A stretch of DNA of 64,000 bases from an uncultured Rickettsiales bacterium (GCA_900551865.1 URXV01000004.1:1-64000), one strand, 5' to 3'; positions 42,537 through 51,363 are shown, counted from the first letter of the stretch. Numbers and translations: made by a program. Notes: generated by a model not told the origin, from the sequence alone.

Positions 42537-45215
42537 TTTGCGCATTAAGATATTTGGATTAGGCAGGATTATATTGTCTGCGGCGTTGTTTTGGAGTATC
42601 AGCCAGAATGCCGTTGCAGCAGATATGAGTGCGCTTAATTTTAATGGAGATCTTATCGGTAAAGTCATTCCGGACGGTTCTGTTATTAACTTCAATAATG
42701 AGCTTGTCGGTCATATTACGGCTGACGGCTTTGTGTTAAATGAGGATAACAGCCTGGCAGGCGGCATTGTTCCGCAGGGAATAGCCATATCTTATAACAA
42801 CAGCATCTTGGGAAAAGTCAACAATGACGGTTCTGTAACATCAATTAACGATAATCTTGTCGGAAAGGTTCTGCCCAATGGTTTGGTTGTAAATGATAAT
42901 TATGATGTACTGGGAGCCGTGGTCTCTCCCGGGCTAGTTTACAATGATTCGGGCAGTATCGTCGGAAGAGTTTCCGGAGACGGGCGTTTTTATAATCTTG
43001 CGGGAGAAAATTCGGGGTTTGTAACCGCGGCAGGATATGCTTACGGCTATGCCGGAAGCGAAAGAAAAATCTTTTTGGCCGGCAGGTTGATTTCTTCCAA
43101 GATGGTTGTTTCATCGCAGGGGAAATTTTTGGGAAGTATCGCCCCGGACGGAAAAGTAATTGATTTGAAGAAAAATGTTATCGGCAATATTCACGCCAAC
43201 GGTTTTGCATACAGCCCAGACAATCAGGTAATAGGCCATGTTGTCGAGGGCGGGTATGCTTTTGCTCTTGACGGAAGTTATATGGGGGTTGTCAGCTACA
43301 ACGGAGAAGTCGTCAATAATGGTACGGTTGTTGCCCTGGCAGTTAGCGGCAATCGCGTTATTAACAGGGAAGGCGGCATTATTGGCTTTACCGTAAGTAT
43401 GTCTGCTACGGCTAATACGTTGGACGGGAAATATCTCGGGCGGATTACGGCAGACGGAAAAATCGTACGGGGGCGAAATAAGGTTGGAAAAATCGGCGCA
43501 TCCGGGCATGTTATAGATGACAAAGGGACGATTATTGGCACCGTAAATGCAACCGGGCCGATATTTGATTATTTAGGACAGCTTCGGGCAAATGCTTCGA
43601 TTGGCGGAAAGGTCGTTTCTTTGGAAGGCGTTGACTTGGGGATAATGAAATCCGATGAAGCTTTTGATGGCAACGGCAAACGCATCGGTAAAATCTTGTC
43701 TGAGCGGCTAAATTTTAACAACAGCAATGACTTCATCGGTATCAGTGGCGTTAATTCAGTTTTGGAAGTTGGCGGAAAAACTTATAGAATATCGCCTTAT
43801 GGCTATGTTTTCAATGAAACGGGAAATGTTAACGGAAGAAATTTCAACTTTGGCGACATTTATTCTCCTGAGGGAACAGCCCTGTCCTACACATCAGGCA
43901 ATGGAAAAACAGAAAACGGTTCTCTGAATGAAATTGCTCGATTAACCGGCTCCGGTATATTTCTGGATAAAAATGATAAGCCGTTAGGTAAAATAATTGA
44001 AGACAAATATATAACGGACTTTTCTGGAGAAAGTCTGGGAACTGTCAATTCGACAAATCTGGTTGTAAACGGGCAGAATAAGGCTTTTGCCAAAGTATTG
44101 CCGGATGGCAGCGTTGTGAGCCTTTCCGGTCGGATTTCCCGGAATTACGGTAGAGCCGGAAGTGCCCCGGTAAGCATCAGCATAAACGGCGACTATCTGG
44201 GAACGAATTTAATAAGCGGACAGGTTGTAAACGGAAATGAAACGGTCGGAAAAATAAGCTCTAACGGATACGTTTTGGATAACATGGGAGCGTTGTACGG
44301 AACTGCTCTCTCTATGGGAGCCGTTGTTTCGCCTGAGTGCGGATTTTTAGGCGTAGTTTCTGACGGCGGAGAGGCAAGAACAAGCAAAGACGCATATTTG
44401 GGAATGGTTTTGGCAAATGGTCAGGTTGTTAATGAAACGGAGCAGGTCGTCGGCCATGTCATCCACCCGCGTACGGTAATTGGCGAAAACGGAACGTCAA
44501 TTGGGGTGTTAAGTCCGTTGGGAACGGCTCTGAACTATAAAAATCAGAATTTGGGATGTCTGGATATCAATGGTAAAGTTCGAAATGCCCAGAAAGAAAT
44601 TATCGGTCAGATAATCCCGTATATGTCGGTAATGGGGTTTGATGATAAAATTATCGGATATACGGATTTTTATGGTAATGTGGCAGATAGTTCCGGAATT
44701 CAAACCGCTGTTATTGATTTAGACGGCAGTATTAAGGCCAAAGATGGGCGCAATATTGGTGTTCCTTTTAAATACACGGTAGCTTTTGACCGGAATAACG
44801 TTTATCTTGGGCGCGTAAAGGCTGATGGCAGTGTAGTTTCCGATAGCGGCGAAACTTTGGGGCAAGTTAGGTATAACGGCGAAGTAATCACTAAAAATGG
44901 CGGGAACGGCTACGCGTTATATGATTTGTATGTCTATGACAATGAGGGGAAAACCGTCGGATATATCGCCAAAAACGGTCGGGTTTACAGCGTAATGGGA
45001 GAAATTATCGGAACTGTTTATCAGGGATTTGTACTGGATAAAAAACAGAATTTAATCGGTAGAGGAGCAAGGGGCTATGAAATTCTTGATGCGCAGAAAC
45101 AGGTAATAGGTCATTTGAAGTTAGATGGTTCGGTTGTTAATGTCAAAAATGTAGAAGTTGGAAAACTTCAGCCGGATGGAAAGGTAACGGATGCTGGCGG
45201 CAACGTAATTGCTGT
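36597..45215 (+). repeat. Nested coding repeat array of about 17/52/104 residues
   Basis: The basic unit is about 17-18 codons with core D-x-x-G-x-x-[IL]-G-x-[VI]-x-x-x-G-x-[VI]. Three units make a 52-residue (about 156-bp) block that usually opens LA[YLFV]DKDG and closes IIGKAG. Blocks alternate in places between a type with DGTV-x-DF-x-GN and a type with GRV-x-x-x-GK-x-x-GFVDK, giving about 104 residues (about 310 bp), clearest at 37350-38570. Copies are best kept at about 36770-38570 and 39050-40640 and become degenerate toward 45200. The array runs across the gene boundary near 42536 and is interrupted there by the signal peptide of the second gene. By length it holds roughly 110-120 basic units in the first gene (estimate, not a count). 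Confidence 0.85.
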
Positions 45216-46860
45216 GGCCGAAAAACTCCAATATTATCAAAAACCGGTTGAACCGGAAAATGGAGTAAAGACGGCTGTTGAAACCAAAGGTGAAGAAACG
45301 GAAAATAAAACTCCGGCAGACGAAATTCATGAACAAGACGAAACTGATAAAACAGCAGAAAGCAGTGATGCGCAGTCAGGCATATCCACGGAGGAAGAAA
45401 ATATCCCGGAGCTGACCGAGGAAGAAAAAGAGGCCGCTGATACCAAAATAAACCATAAAGTCATAGGGATAGCCGTAACACCGGGAGGAAGGTATATCGG
45501 TGATGTATACAGCAATAATAAGGTAATAGATGAAACCGGAACCGTTGTTGGCAACATGGGAGAAAATGGCGAAATCACCGATAACGAGGGGAATACGGTA
45601 GGCTCTCTGCAAGAGCAGAAATCGGAAGATGCCAAAAATATTAATACAAGATGGTGGCAGCAGATTGCAAGCGGAGCTACGGTTAATCCCTGGGATTACC
45701 GAAACGAAGTAACCAATGTCGGTCCCGGCGGCGGTATAGGTCCCGGCGGCAGATATAATCCGAAACGTGCCGCTATATTGTCCCAGCTGCAGGAAGAGCG
45801 CCGTAGGACAATGACTGCGGCAAAAGTAATGCCCGGCTATAATGCTGCTTCATACACCGGTTGGCAGGACGATTGGGGGATAAACCGGGCAGTTTCGACT
45901 TTGCGGGTTAATATGGATAATATGATTACCGCAGATAAACCGATACCGGCTGTTTTGGCCAGATCCTTGATTTCTTTGGGTGAAGCGCCTGTTACTGCAA
46001 TTGTGGAAAGGAATGTGTACGGAGATTCGGGGCGTAACGTTATTATTCCGGCCGGAAGCCGGGTAATCGGCGGGCTGCAGACAGTAGATGTAGAAAGCCG
46101 TTTTGACAATTCAAGTGGCGGTGTCAAACTTGAAATATCTTGGAGCAGGATAATTCGTCCTGACGGGATTGCATTTCTTCTGGATGCAGGAAGGACGCAG
46201 ACCGGTGATGCGCAGGGGCGCGGTGGCGGCGCTTTGGGATATGTTGATGAACAGCTGGTCAAAAAATATACGTTGCCAATCGTAGGAACGATGGTCAGCT
46301 CGGCAATAACGTATATGATGGCTGCTGATGAAGACAGTACCGGAGAGGTGGAAACGTCCAAACAGCAGGCAGCAACAGATGCCCGGCAGGAATTTATGGA
46401 TAAGATGGATCAGATATTGCAGGAAATTATTGACAGCAAATCGCAAATTCAGCCGGTTACCTATGTTCCGGCCGGAACAAGAATAATCATTTATCCGATG
46501 ACCGATTTGTGGCTGAGAAGTACGAAAGATATTGAAAAGAACGTTGAGACAGCGCGTCCGGGCGGCGGAGACGGCGGTTTGGTCAACGAAGTATATCCTG
46601 ACGATGGCGGGACAAGAAGCACATCTCAGGTAGAAGGAAATAATGCCAATAACAGCCAGAAGGTTATTTTGGGCAATCAGGCGCAGACCAACAATAATAG
46701 CGGTGGTGATGGCCTTGTAAACGAAAATCCGCAGAATAATCCGAATGCTCCTCAGCCGAGAAAGAATATCGGGGCAATTCCGCCGCCGGCAGCAGACGGA
46801 TCGGTCACGGAAGCTCCCGAGAGTGAAGAAGAAATATCCGGCGATATTGAACTGTTCTAA
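42538..46860 (+). CDS. virB10: VirB10 C-terminal half, exported, with repeats and beta-barrel core (1440 aa)
   Basis: A 1440-residue protein. TTG 42538 is chosen: GGAGG lies 7 bp before it, it follows the previous stop by 1 bp, and it opens a signal peptide (RIKIFGLGRIILSAALFWSI, cleavage near AVAA). The open frame from 42499 has no ribosome site. Degenerate repeats of the 17-residue kind continue to about residue 890; an acidic Glu-rich linker follows (about 900-975), then one more repeat pair. The VirB10/TrbI core spans about 1080-1335: RAVSTLRVNMDNMITADKPI, NVIIPAGSRVIGGL, LEISWSRIIRPDG and QPVTYVPAGTRIIIYPMTDL. The tail is rich in Asn, Gly and Pro. VirB10 forms the outer-membrane channel; here its core is made as a separately exported protein. 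Confidence 0.8.
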   Translation: MRIKIFGLGRIILSAALFWSISQNAVAADMSALNFNGDLIGKVIPDGSVINFNNELVGHITADGFVLNEDNSLAGGIVPQGIAISYNNSILGKVNNDGSVTSINDNLVGKVLPNGLVVNDNYDVLGAVVSPGLVYNDSGSIVGRVSGDGRFYNLAGENSGFVTAAGYAYGYAGSERKIFLAGRLISSKMVVSSQGKFLGSIAPDGKVIDLKKNVIGNIHANGFAYSPDNQVIGHVVEGGYAFALDGSYMGVVSYNGEVVNNGTVVALAVSGNRVINREGGIIGFTVSMSATANTLDGKYLGRITADGKIVRGRNKVGKIGASGHVIDDKGTIIGTVNATGPIFDYLGQLRANASIGGKVVSLEGVDLGIMKSDEAFDGNGKRIGKILSERLNFNNSNDFIGISGVNSVLEVGGKTYRISPYGYVFNETGNVNGRNFNFGDIYSPEGTALSYTSGNGKTENGSLNEIARLTGSGIFLDKNDKPLGKIIEDKYITDFSGESLGTVNSTNLVVNGQNKAFAKVLPDGSVVSLSGRISRNYGRAGSAPVSISINGDYLGTNLISGQVVNGNETVGKISSNGYVLDNMGALYGTALSMGAVVSPECGFLGVVSDGGEARTSKDAYLGMVLANGQVVNETEQVVGHVIHPRTVIGENGTSIGVLSPLGTALNYKNQNLGCLDINGKVRNAQKEIIGQIIPYMSVMGFDDKIIGYTDFYGNVADSSGIQTAVIDLDGSIKAKDGRNIGVPFKYTVAFDRNNVYLGRVKADGSVVSDSGETLGQVRYNGEVITKNGGNGYALYDLYVYDNEGKTVGYIAKNGRVYSVMGEIIGTVYQGFVLDKKQNLIGRGARGYEILDAQKQVIGHLKLDGSVVNVKNVEVGKLQPDGKVTDAGGNVIAVAEKLQYYQKPVEPENGVKTAVETKGEETENKTPADEIHEQDETDKTAESSDAQSGISTEEENIPELTEEEKEAADTKINHKVIGIAVTPGGRYIGDVYSNNKVIDETGTVVGNMGENGEITDNEGNTVGSLQEQKSEDAKNINTRWWQQIASGATVNPWDYRNEVTNVGPGGGIGPGGRYNPKRAAILSQLQEERRRTMTAAKVMPGYNAASYTGWQDDWGINRAVSTLRVNMDNMITADKPIPAVLARSLISLGEAPVTAIVERNVYGDSGRNVIIPAGSRVIGGLQTVDVESRFDNSSGGVKLEISWSRIIRPDGIAFLLDAGRTQTGDAQGRGGGALGYVDEQLVKKYTLPIVGTMVSSAITYMMAADEDSTGEVETSKQQAATDARQEFMDKMDQILQEIIDSKSQIQPVTYVPAGTRIIIYPMTDLWLRSTKDIEKNVETARPGGGDGGLVNEVYPDDGGTRSTSQVEGNNANNSQKVILGNQAQTNNNSGGDGLVNENPQNNPNAPQPRKNIGAIPPPAADGSVTEAPESEEEISGDIELF

Positions 46861-46890
46861 AGTTTAATACTGTCGGGCAGGCTTCAAAAC

Positions 46891-46919
46891 TTGACGAAAA
46901 AGGGCAGACGTGGTACAAT
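46891..46919 (+). promoter_or_regulatory. Sigma-70-type promoter of virB11
   Basis: TTGACG (46891-46896) and TACAAT (46914-46919) are exactly 17 bp apart, 39 bp before virB11, with TTGGAG as ribosome site. It lets virB11 be expressed apart from the long upstream repeat genes. Confidence 0.8.
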
Positions 46920-46958
46920 AAAACAAAATGGAAAATATTTTTTTGGAGTAAGAAAGTT

Positions 46959-47939
46959 ATGGGAAAGTTGGACGATGAGGTGCTCTGCTCCGTTTTGAGG
47001 CCGCTTGCCTATTGGTATGAACAGGAAAATATCGAGGAAGTTGCAATCAACCATCCCGGAGATATTTGGCTCCGCTTGCGCGGAAAACGGGCTTTTCCTT
47101 GGGTAAACTATAAAGACCCCAAACTCTCAAGAGAATATTTGACCAATCTTCTGCATATTATTGCCAATTTGAATGATCAGGAGTTTGATCCTATTAACGG
47201 GTCTCCTGTAGTTTACGCCCGAATTCCCGGAGGGCATCGTTTCACCGGCGTGGCCGGAAAAAACATTGAATACGATTTGGACGATTCGGCAACGGGGGGC
47301 ATAGCCATAACAATACGTCTTCATACGGATGATGTTGCTTTCGGTTTTGGCGATTACGGGCTGGAGCAAGGTAAAAGGCTAAAGGAAATAAATCCGTTAA
47401 AAAACATAAAAGACCCGGATGACGCTTATGAACGTCTTCTTCTTGCGTTACGCCGCGGAGACCATATTCTTGTCAGCGGTGGTACCGGTACCGGTAAAAC
47501 GACGTTGTTGAACAATTTGCTAAAGCTTTTGGATATTCATAAGAGGGTTATTACCGTAGAGGATACGCGGGAACTTAATGTGCCGCAGCCAAACCATGTT
47601 CACATCGTCCTGTCGCGTACGGAACAGACTAACAGTATGGATTATTCCAAAGTTATCGACTTGATTGTGCGTTTTACGCCTGATGCCATTATTGGCGGTG
47701 AGATTTCAACCAGCAATGCTGCCGCCATCTGGGAACTGATGGGTTCCGGTCATGATAACTGCTTGGCGACAATCCATGCGGAAAGTTCGACTGCTGCCTA
47801 TGAAGCGTTTGTAAAACGTATAATGCGCACTCAGCCTCACATTGATGTGGAAAAAACCATTGAAGAAATGCGTCGCAAACTCCATGTCGTCCAAATTGTC
47901 CGAGATGGAAACATCCGCGGCATAACCGAAATCACCTGA
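46959..47939 (+). CDS. virB11: VirB11-family T4SS ATPase
   Basis: A 326-residue hexameric ATPase at the T4SS inner-membrane face. It has an N-terminal domain opening LRPLAYWYEQENIEEVAINH, Walker A (GGTGTGKTTLL, about 173-183), an Asp box (VITVEDTRELNV), Walker B (DAIIGGEIST, about 243-252) and a His box (CLATIHAESS, about 268-277). The N-terminal half is of the VirB11/TadA type (RIPGGHRFTG), unlike the PAS-type half of the PilT/DotB-like ATPase at 4721. Length is normal. It is the last gene of the locus and converges on engB. Confidence 0.93.
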   Translation: MGKLDDEVLCSVLRPLAYWYEQENIEEVAINHPGDIWLRLRGKRAFPWVNYKDPKLSREYLTNLLHIIANLNDQEFDPINGSPVVYARIPGGHRFTGVAGKNIEYDLDDSATGGIAITIRLHTDDVAFGFGDYGLEQGKRLKEINPLKNIKDPDDAYERLLLALRRGDHILVSGGTGTGKTTLLNNLLKLLDIHKRVITVEDTRELNVPQPNHVHIVLSRTEQTNSMDYSKVIDLIVRFTPDAIIGGEISTSNAAAIWELMGSGHDNCLATIHAESSTAAYEAFVKRIMRTQPHIDVEKTIEEMRRKLHVVQIVRDGNIRGITEIT

Positions 47940-47989
47940 AAACGGATAACGGAAATTTTATCGGAATTCCTTGCGCAAAACAGCAAATG

Positions 47990-48631
47990 TTACAGCAAAT
48001 CTGCCGTTTCTGCCTTTAGCTCATCTAAATACAAATTTTTTTCCGAACTTGTTTTCAGAACCGTAACATGGGCAGCTGTATGTTCTCTGACAATTTTATC
48101 CGTTGCCGTCAAAACCTTTTCCAGTTCTTTGGCGCTTATCTTGTCAATTTTGGTTAAGACAATCTGATAAGTTACCGCAGCTTTGTCCAGCATTTCCATA
48201 ATTTCCTCATCGATTTTTTTTATGCCGTGGCGGGAGTCAATCAATAAAAAAACTCTCCTTAGGGTTGCCCTGCCAACTAAATAGGAATTAATCAGTTTCT
48301 GCCAGTTTTTAACAATATCTTTCGGAGCCTTGGCAAAACCATAACCGGGTAAATCAACCAGATAGAGTTTGTCATCAAGGTTAAAATAATTGAGCTGCTG
48401 TGTCCGTCCCGGCGTCGACGAAGTTTTTGCCAGTTTTTTTTGGCCGAAAAGAGCATTAATCAAACTGGATTTCCCGACATTGGAGCGGCCGGCAAAAGCC
48501 ACTTCCACCCTGTCGCCGTCCGGTAGCTGATTCAAATTTGCAACACTTAAGACGAAATCGCATTTTTTATTAAAAAGTTCCCGTCCGCGTGCCAAACGCT
48601 CTTTTTTTTCTTCAGAGATGTCTTCAGCCAT
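47990..48631 (-). CDS. engB: Ribosome biogenesis GTPase EngB (YsxC)
   Basis: A 213-residue TRAFAC GTPase that helps assemble the large ribosomal subunit. G1 is GRSNVGKSS (residues 48-56), G3 is DLPGYG (94-99) and G4 is TKID (about residue 160); the switch region includes STPGRTQQLNYF. The ATG overlaps the yidC stop by 1 bp, so it is the last gene of the rpmH-rnpA-yidD-yidC-engB run. It converges on virB11 with 50 bp between the stops and no strong terminator. Confidence 0.95.
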   Translation of the reverse strand: MAEDISEEKKERLARGRELFNKKCDFVLSVANLNQLPDGDRVEVAFAGRSNVGKSSLINALFGQKKLAKTSSTPGRTQQLNYFNLDDKLYLVDLPGYGFAKAPKDIVKNWQKLINSYLVGRATLRRVFLLIDSRHGIKKIDEEIMEMLDKAAVTYQIVLTKIDKISAKELEKVLTATDKIVREHTAAHVTVLKTSSEKNLYLDELKAETADLL

Positions 48632-50307
48632 TACTCTACTCCGTTTTTGCGCATAATCGCTTTTTGCTGGATGATAGACAGGATATTGCTCAAAGTCCAG
48701 TAAATAACCAGACCGGAAGCAAAATGGCCGAGCATAAAGGTAAAGAATACCGGCATCAGGGCAAACATCCTCGCCTGGTCTTTATTAACCGGTGCCGGAT
48801 TAAGTTTTTGCTGCATCCACATGGTGAACCCCATAAAGATGGGCCATAAGCCGATATCAATAAATCCCGGAACATAAATATGAAGAATTTGCGACAGTGT
48901 CAGCGGATCCGGGGCAGACAGGTCTTTAATCCAGCCGATAAACGGGGCATGCCGAATCTCAATTGCAATGTTCAAAACCTTATACAGTGAGAAAAATACC
49001 GGAATTTGAATCAGCAGCGGCAGACAGCCCGAAGCCGGATTAATCTTTTCCCGCTTATAAAGTTCCATTGTCGCCTGCTGAATAAGCATTTGATTGTCGC
49101 CGTATTTGCTGCGGATATCGTTGATTTTCGGCTGCAGTGCTTTCATCTTTGCCATACTTGTATAAGACTTGTTGGCAATAGGGAACATGCACAACCTGAG
49201 CAAAGCGGCAAAAAGCAAAATAGCCCAGCCCATATTGCCGAGAAAGCCGTACAAAAAGTCCAAGATATAAAAGAACGGCTTTGTCAGGAAATAATACCAG
49301 CCGAAATCAACAGCCAAATCAAACTTGGGAATATGGTTTTCTTTGGTATATTTATCCAGAAGTTTCACCTCTTTGGCTCCTGAAAACAGTCTATAGGAAT
49401 AAGAGGCCTCTCCGCCGGCAGGAAGGATAACCCTTGACCCAAGAAAATCAGCCTGATAGTTGTAATCGCCGTTATTTTTAAAAGTTACTTTGGCTTTGTC
49501 TTGGTTGCCGAGGATTAAAGCTGAAAACCAATAGCGGTCAGAAAAGCCAAGCCAGCCGCCGGAAGTTTCAAAACTCTCGCTGTCATCGCTGTCTAAATCT
49601 TTGTATTTTAGTTCATGAAGCGTATTGTTAATAACGCCGTTCATACCTTCATGCACAACGGAGCGCGTTTGAGCCATATCTTTTATATTGCGGCTGATAA
49701 GGGCATAAGGGAACAGCTCGATTTCTTCTTTTGTATTGTTTACAACAGTGTCATCAATCGTAAAAAGATAATTTTTATCCATAGAAATTTTTCTGGTAAA
49801 TATAAGTCCTTGTCCGTTTTCCCAACTCAAAACGATAGGTTTGTCAGGCGTAAGAGCAGTATCCTGCGTCCTCCAGATGGTATTGGCCGTCGGCAATGCC
49901 AGATTCTTGTCCAATGAAAGCCATCCCAAGTCAGCAAAATATTGGTTTGCCGTTTGAGCAGGTTTTAACAATTCGACTTTGGAACTGTTTTCCTCTAAAG
50001 AAACGTTATATTTTGTCAGATACAAATCGTCAAAACGGGCGCCTTTTAGCCTGATGCTTCCGGCAACGGAATTATTTTCAAATTTAATACGGGCATCTTC
50101 GGCAACAGCATCTTCGGTTGTTTTAACTGCTGCGGGAGAAACCTTTTCGGCAGCAGGATGTTTGAATTGCTCCGTAGCCTGTTCAATTTCGGATATTTGC
50201 CGCTGGACAGCGCTCTTCTTGTCAATGCCGAAAAAATAGTTGACGGAATAAATGGCAATAAAGGACAATAAAATTGCCAGCGACAGAGATCTCAATTCAT
50301 CTTTCAT
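48631..50307 (-). CDS. yidC: Membrane protein insertase YidC
   Basis: A 558-residue insertase that places proteins into the inner membrane, alone or with SecYEG; F0 subunits are typical clients. The start ATG 50307 is chosen (MKDELRSLSLAILLSFIAIY, with GGAGAC upstream); the frame is open 15 codons further but without a ribosome site. After the first helix (about 9-27) comes a periplasmic beta-sandwich (about 55-330), then the 60KD_IMP domain (WAILLFAALLRLCMFPIANK, INPASGCLPLLIQIPVFFSL) with the hydrophilic-groove arginine in LLRLCMFP. Confidence 0.95.
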   Translation of the reverse strand: MKDELRSLSLAILLSFIAIYSVNYFFGIDKKSAVQRQISEIEQATEQFKHPAAEKVSPAAVKTTEDAVAEDARIKFENNSVAGSIRLKGARFDDLYLTKYNVSLEENSSKVELLKPAQTANQYFADLGWLSLDKNLALPTANTIWRTQDTALTPDKPIVLSWENGQGLIFTRKISMDKNYLFTIDDTVVNNTKEEIELFPYALISRNIKDMAQTRSVVHEGMNGVINNTLHELKYKDLDSDDSESFETSGGWLGFSDRYWFSALILGNQDKAKVTFKNNGDYNYQADFLGSRVILPAGGEASYSYRLFSGAKEVKLLDKYTKENHIPKFDLAVDFGWYYFLTKPFFYILDFLYGFLGNMGWAILLFAALLRLCMFPIANKSYTSMAKMKALQPKINDIRSKYGDNQMLIQQATMELYKREKINPASGCLPLLIQIPVFFSLYKVLNIAIEIRHAPFIGWIKDLSAPDPLTLSQILHIYVPGFIDIGLWPIFMGFTMWMQQKLNPAPVNKDQARMFALMPVFFTFMLGHFASGLVIYWTLSNILSIIQQKAIMRKNGVE

Positions 50308-50396
50308 CTTTAATATGTCTCCTGCAGTATTGTTTCTCTTTAATAATTTCACTCTTTCTAATATAAAAAAGCCGTTTTGTAAAGCATTATAGGGGG

Positions 50397-50693
50397 TTAA
50401 TCCGTATCTTTGTTTTGTAGCCGGGGATTCTGCTTTGTTTGTTCTTTTGCCTGAGGAACGGGGTCATAGCCGGAGCCGCCCCAGGGATTGCATCGAAGCA
50501 GGCGCTTTATGCCTAAAATGGAACCGTGGAACAAGCCGTGCTCCTGAATGGCCTGCAGCATATATTCCGAACAGGTTGGCGTATAGCGGCAGGCATGAGG
50601 CAGCAATGGCGATATCCATTTTTTATAAAACCGCAGCGAAGATGTAACGAAAACAAACAGAATATTGCGGCAAATATGGAGAGCTTTTTTCAT
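50397..50693 (-). CDS. yidD: Membrane protein insertion efficiency factor YidD
   Basis: A 98-residue protein of the YidD family, which lies at the membrane beside YidC. The signature is complete: FYKKWISPLLPHACRYTPTC followed by SEYMLQAIQEHG and RCNPWGGSGYDPVP. It lies between rnpA (8 bp upstream) and yidC, as in most bacteria. Confidence 0.95.
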   Translation of the reverse strand: MKKALHICRNILFVFVTSSLRFYKKWISPLLPHACRYTPTCSEYMLQAIQEHGLFHGSILGIKRLLRCNPWGGSGYDPVPQAKEQTKQNPRLQNKDTD

Positions 50694-50701
50694 TGTGCCT
50701 C

Positions 50702-51118
50702 TTAGGCAACGGAGTTGTCAGGCTTTACCGGAACAGCATCGTCGCAAGGCGTGTCACGGTTTTCATCGTTTTGTGGAACAAAGTTTTTATTAATGCGTTT
50801 AATGGCATAAATAACATCTTTTTTCAATTCCTTGAAATTGCATTCGGCAGTAGAAAGCCGTGCAATAAAAACATAATCAACCCCGGGCGCGGCATAATGC
50901 GGCAAAACGTCTCTGGCAATAGCGCGCAACCGTCGTTTGCTTTTGTTGCGGATAACGGCATTGCCGATTCTTTTGGTTGCGGTATAACCGGTCATAATGT
51001 CCGGTGTTGCAGATAAACTATGAGCCGCCTGAAGAACCATATTGTGTGTTGCAACATGAAAACTCTGGGCGACCCGTAGAAAATCTTTTCTTTTTTTAAA
51101 AGTAAGTATTTTTGTCAT
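50702..51118 (-). CDS. rnpA: Ribonuclease P protein component
   Basis: A 138-residue basic protein that binds the RNase P RNA in tRNA 5' processing. It opens LTFKKRKDFLRVAQS and contains the RNR-type helix as GNAVIRNKSKRRLRAIARD, where the first R-N-R residue set reads IRNKSKRR. The C terminus is a short acidic extension beyond the usual fold. The rnpA RNA partner (rnpB) was not seen in the window. Confidence 0.93.
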   Translation of the reverse strand: MTKILTFKKRKDFLRVAQSFHVATHNMVLQAAHSLSATPDIMTGYTATKRIGNAVIRNKSKRRLRAIARDVLPHYAAPGVDYVFIARLSTAECNFKELKKDVIYAIKRINKNFVPQNDENRDTPCDDAVPVKPDNSVA

Positions 51119-51129
51119 CTGCTTATAAA

Positions 51130-51264
51130 CTAAGCTGAAAGTCTTTTACGACCTCTCGCGCGGCGGGCAGCCAAAACCTTGCGGCCGCCGGCAGTTGCCA
51201 TACGGGTACGAAATCCGTGACGGCGGGCTCTTACCAGCTTACTGGGTTGATAGGTACGTTTCAT
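51130..51264 (-). CDS. rpmH: 50S ribosomal protein L34
   Basis: A 44-residue, strongly basic protein: MKRTYQPSKLVRARRHGFRT, then RMATAGGRKVLAARRARGRK, ending RLSA. That is the near-universal L34 sequence. It starts at ATG 51264 and ends with TAG at 51130, 11 bp before rnpA. First gene of the run, with a good promoter upstream. Confidence 0.97.
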   Translation of the reverse strand: MKRTYQPSKLVRARRHGFRTRMATAGGRKVLAARRARGRKRLSA

Positions 51265-51334
51265 ATTAAATCTCCGGTTAGTTATTAATTATTTAAAGGC
51301 AGGCTAAACGGCCGCCTCTCGGTTTACGCAACCT

Positions 51335-51363
51335 CTTATAAAAGCAAATATCTAAGAAGTCAA
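51335..51363 (-). promoter_or_regulatory. Promoter of rpmH-rnpA-yidD-yidC-engB
   Basis: On the minus strand TTGACT (51363-51358) and TATAAG (51340-51335) are 17 bp apart, about 70 bp before rpmH. It is divergent from the candidate promoter of the hypothetical gene at 51470. Confidence 0.8.

Noticed and set aside
36597..45215. CRISPR array or non-coding satellite
   Set aside because: The period is a multiple of three, copies differ mainly at third codon positions, and long open frames run through. It is a coding repeat.
35949..46860. The two VirB10 halves as one gene broken by a frameshift or sequencing error
   Set aside because: The first frame ends in a TGA directly after a GGAGG, and the second begins with a good signal peptide 1 bp later; both are open over thousands of bases. 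A chance error would not create a ribosome site and signal peptide.
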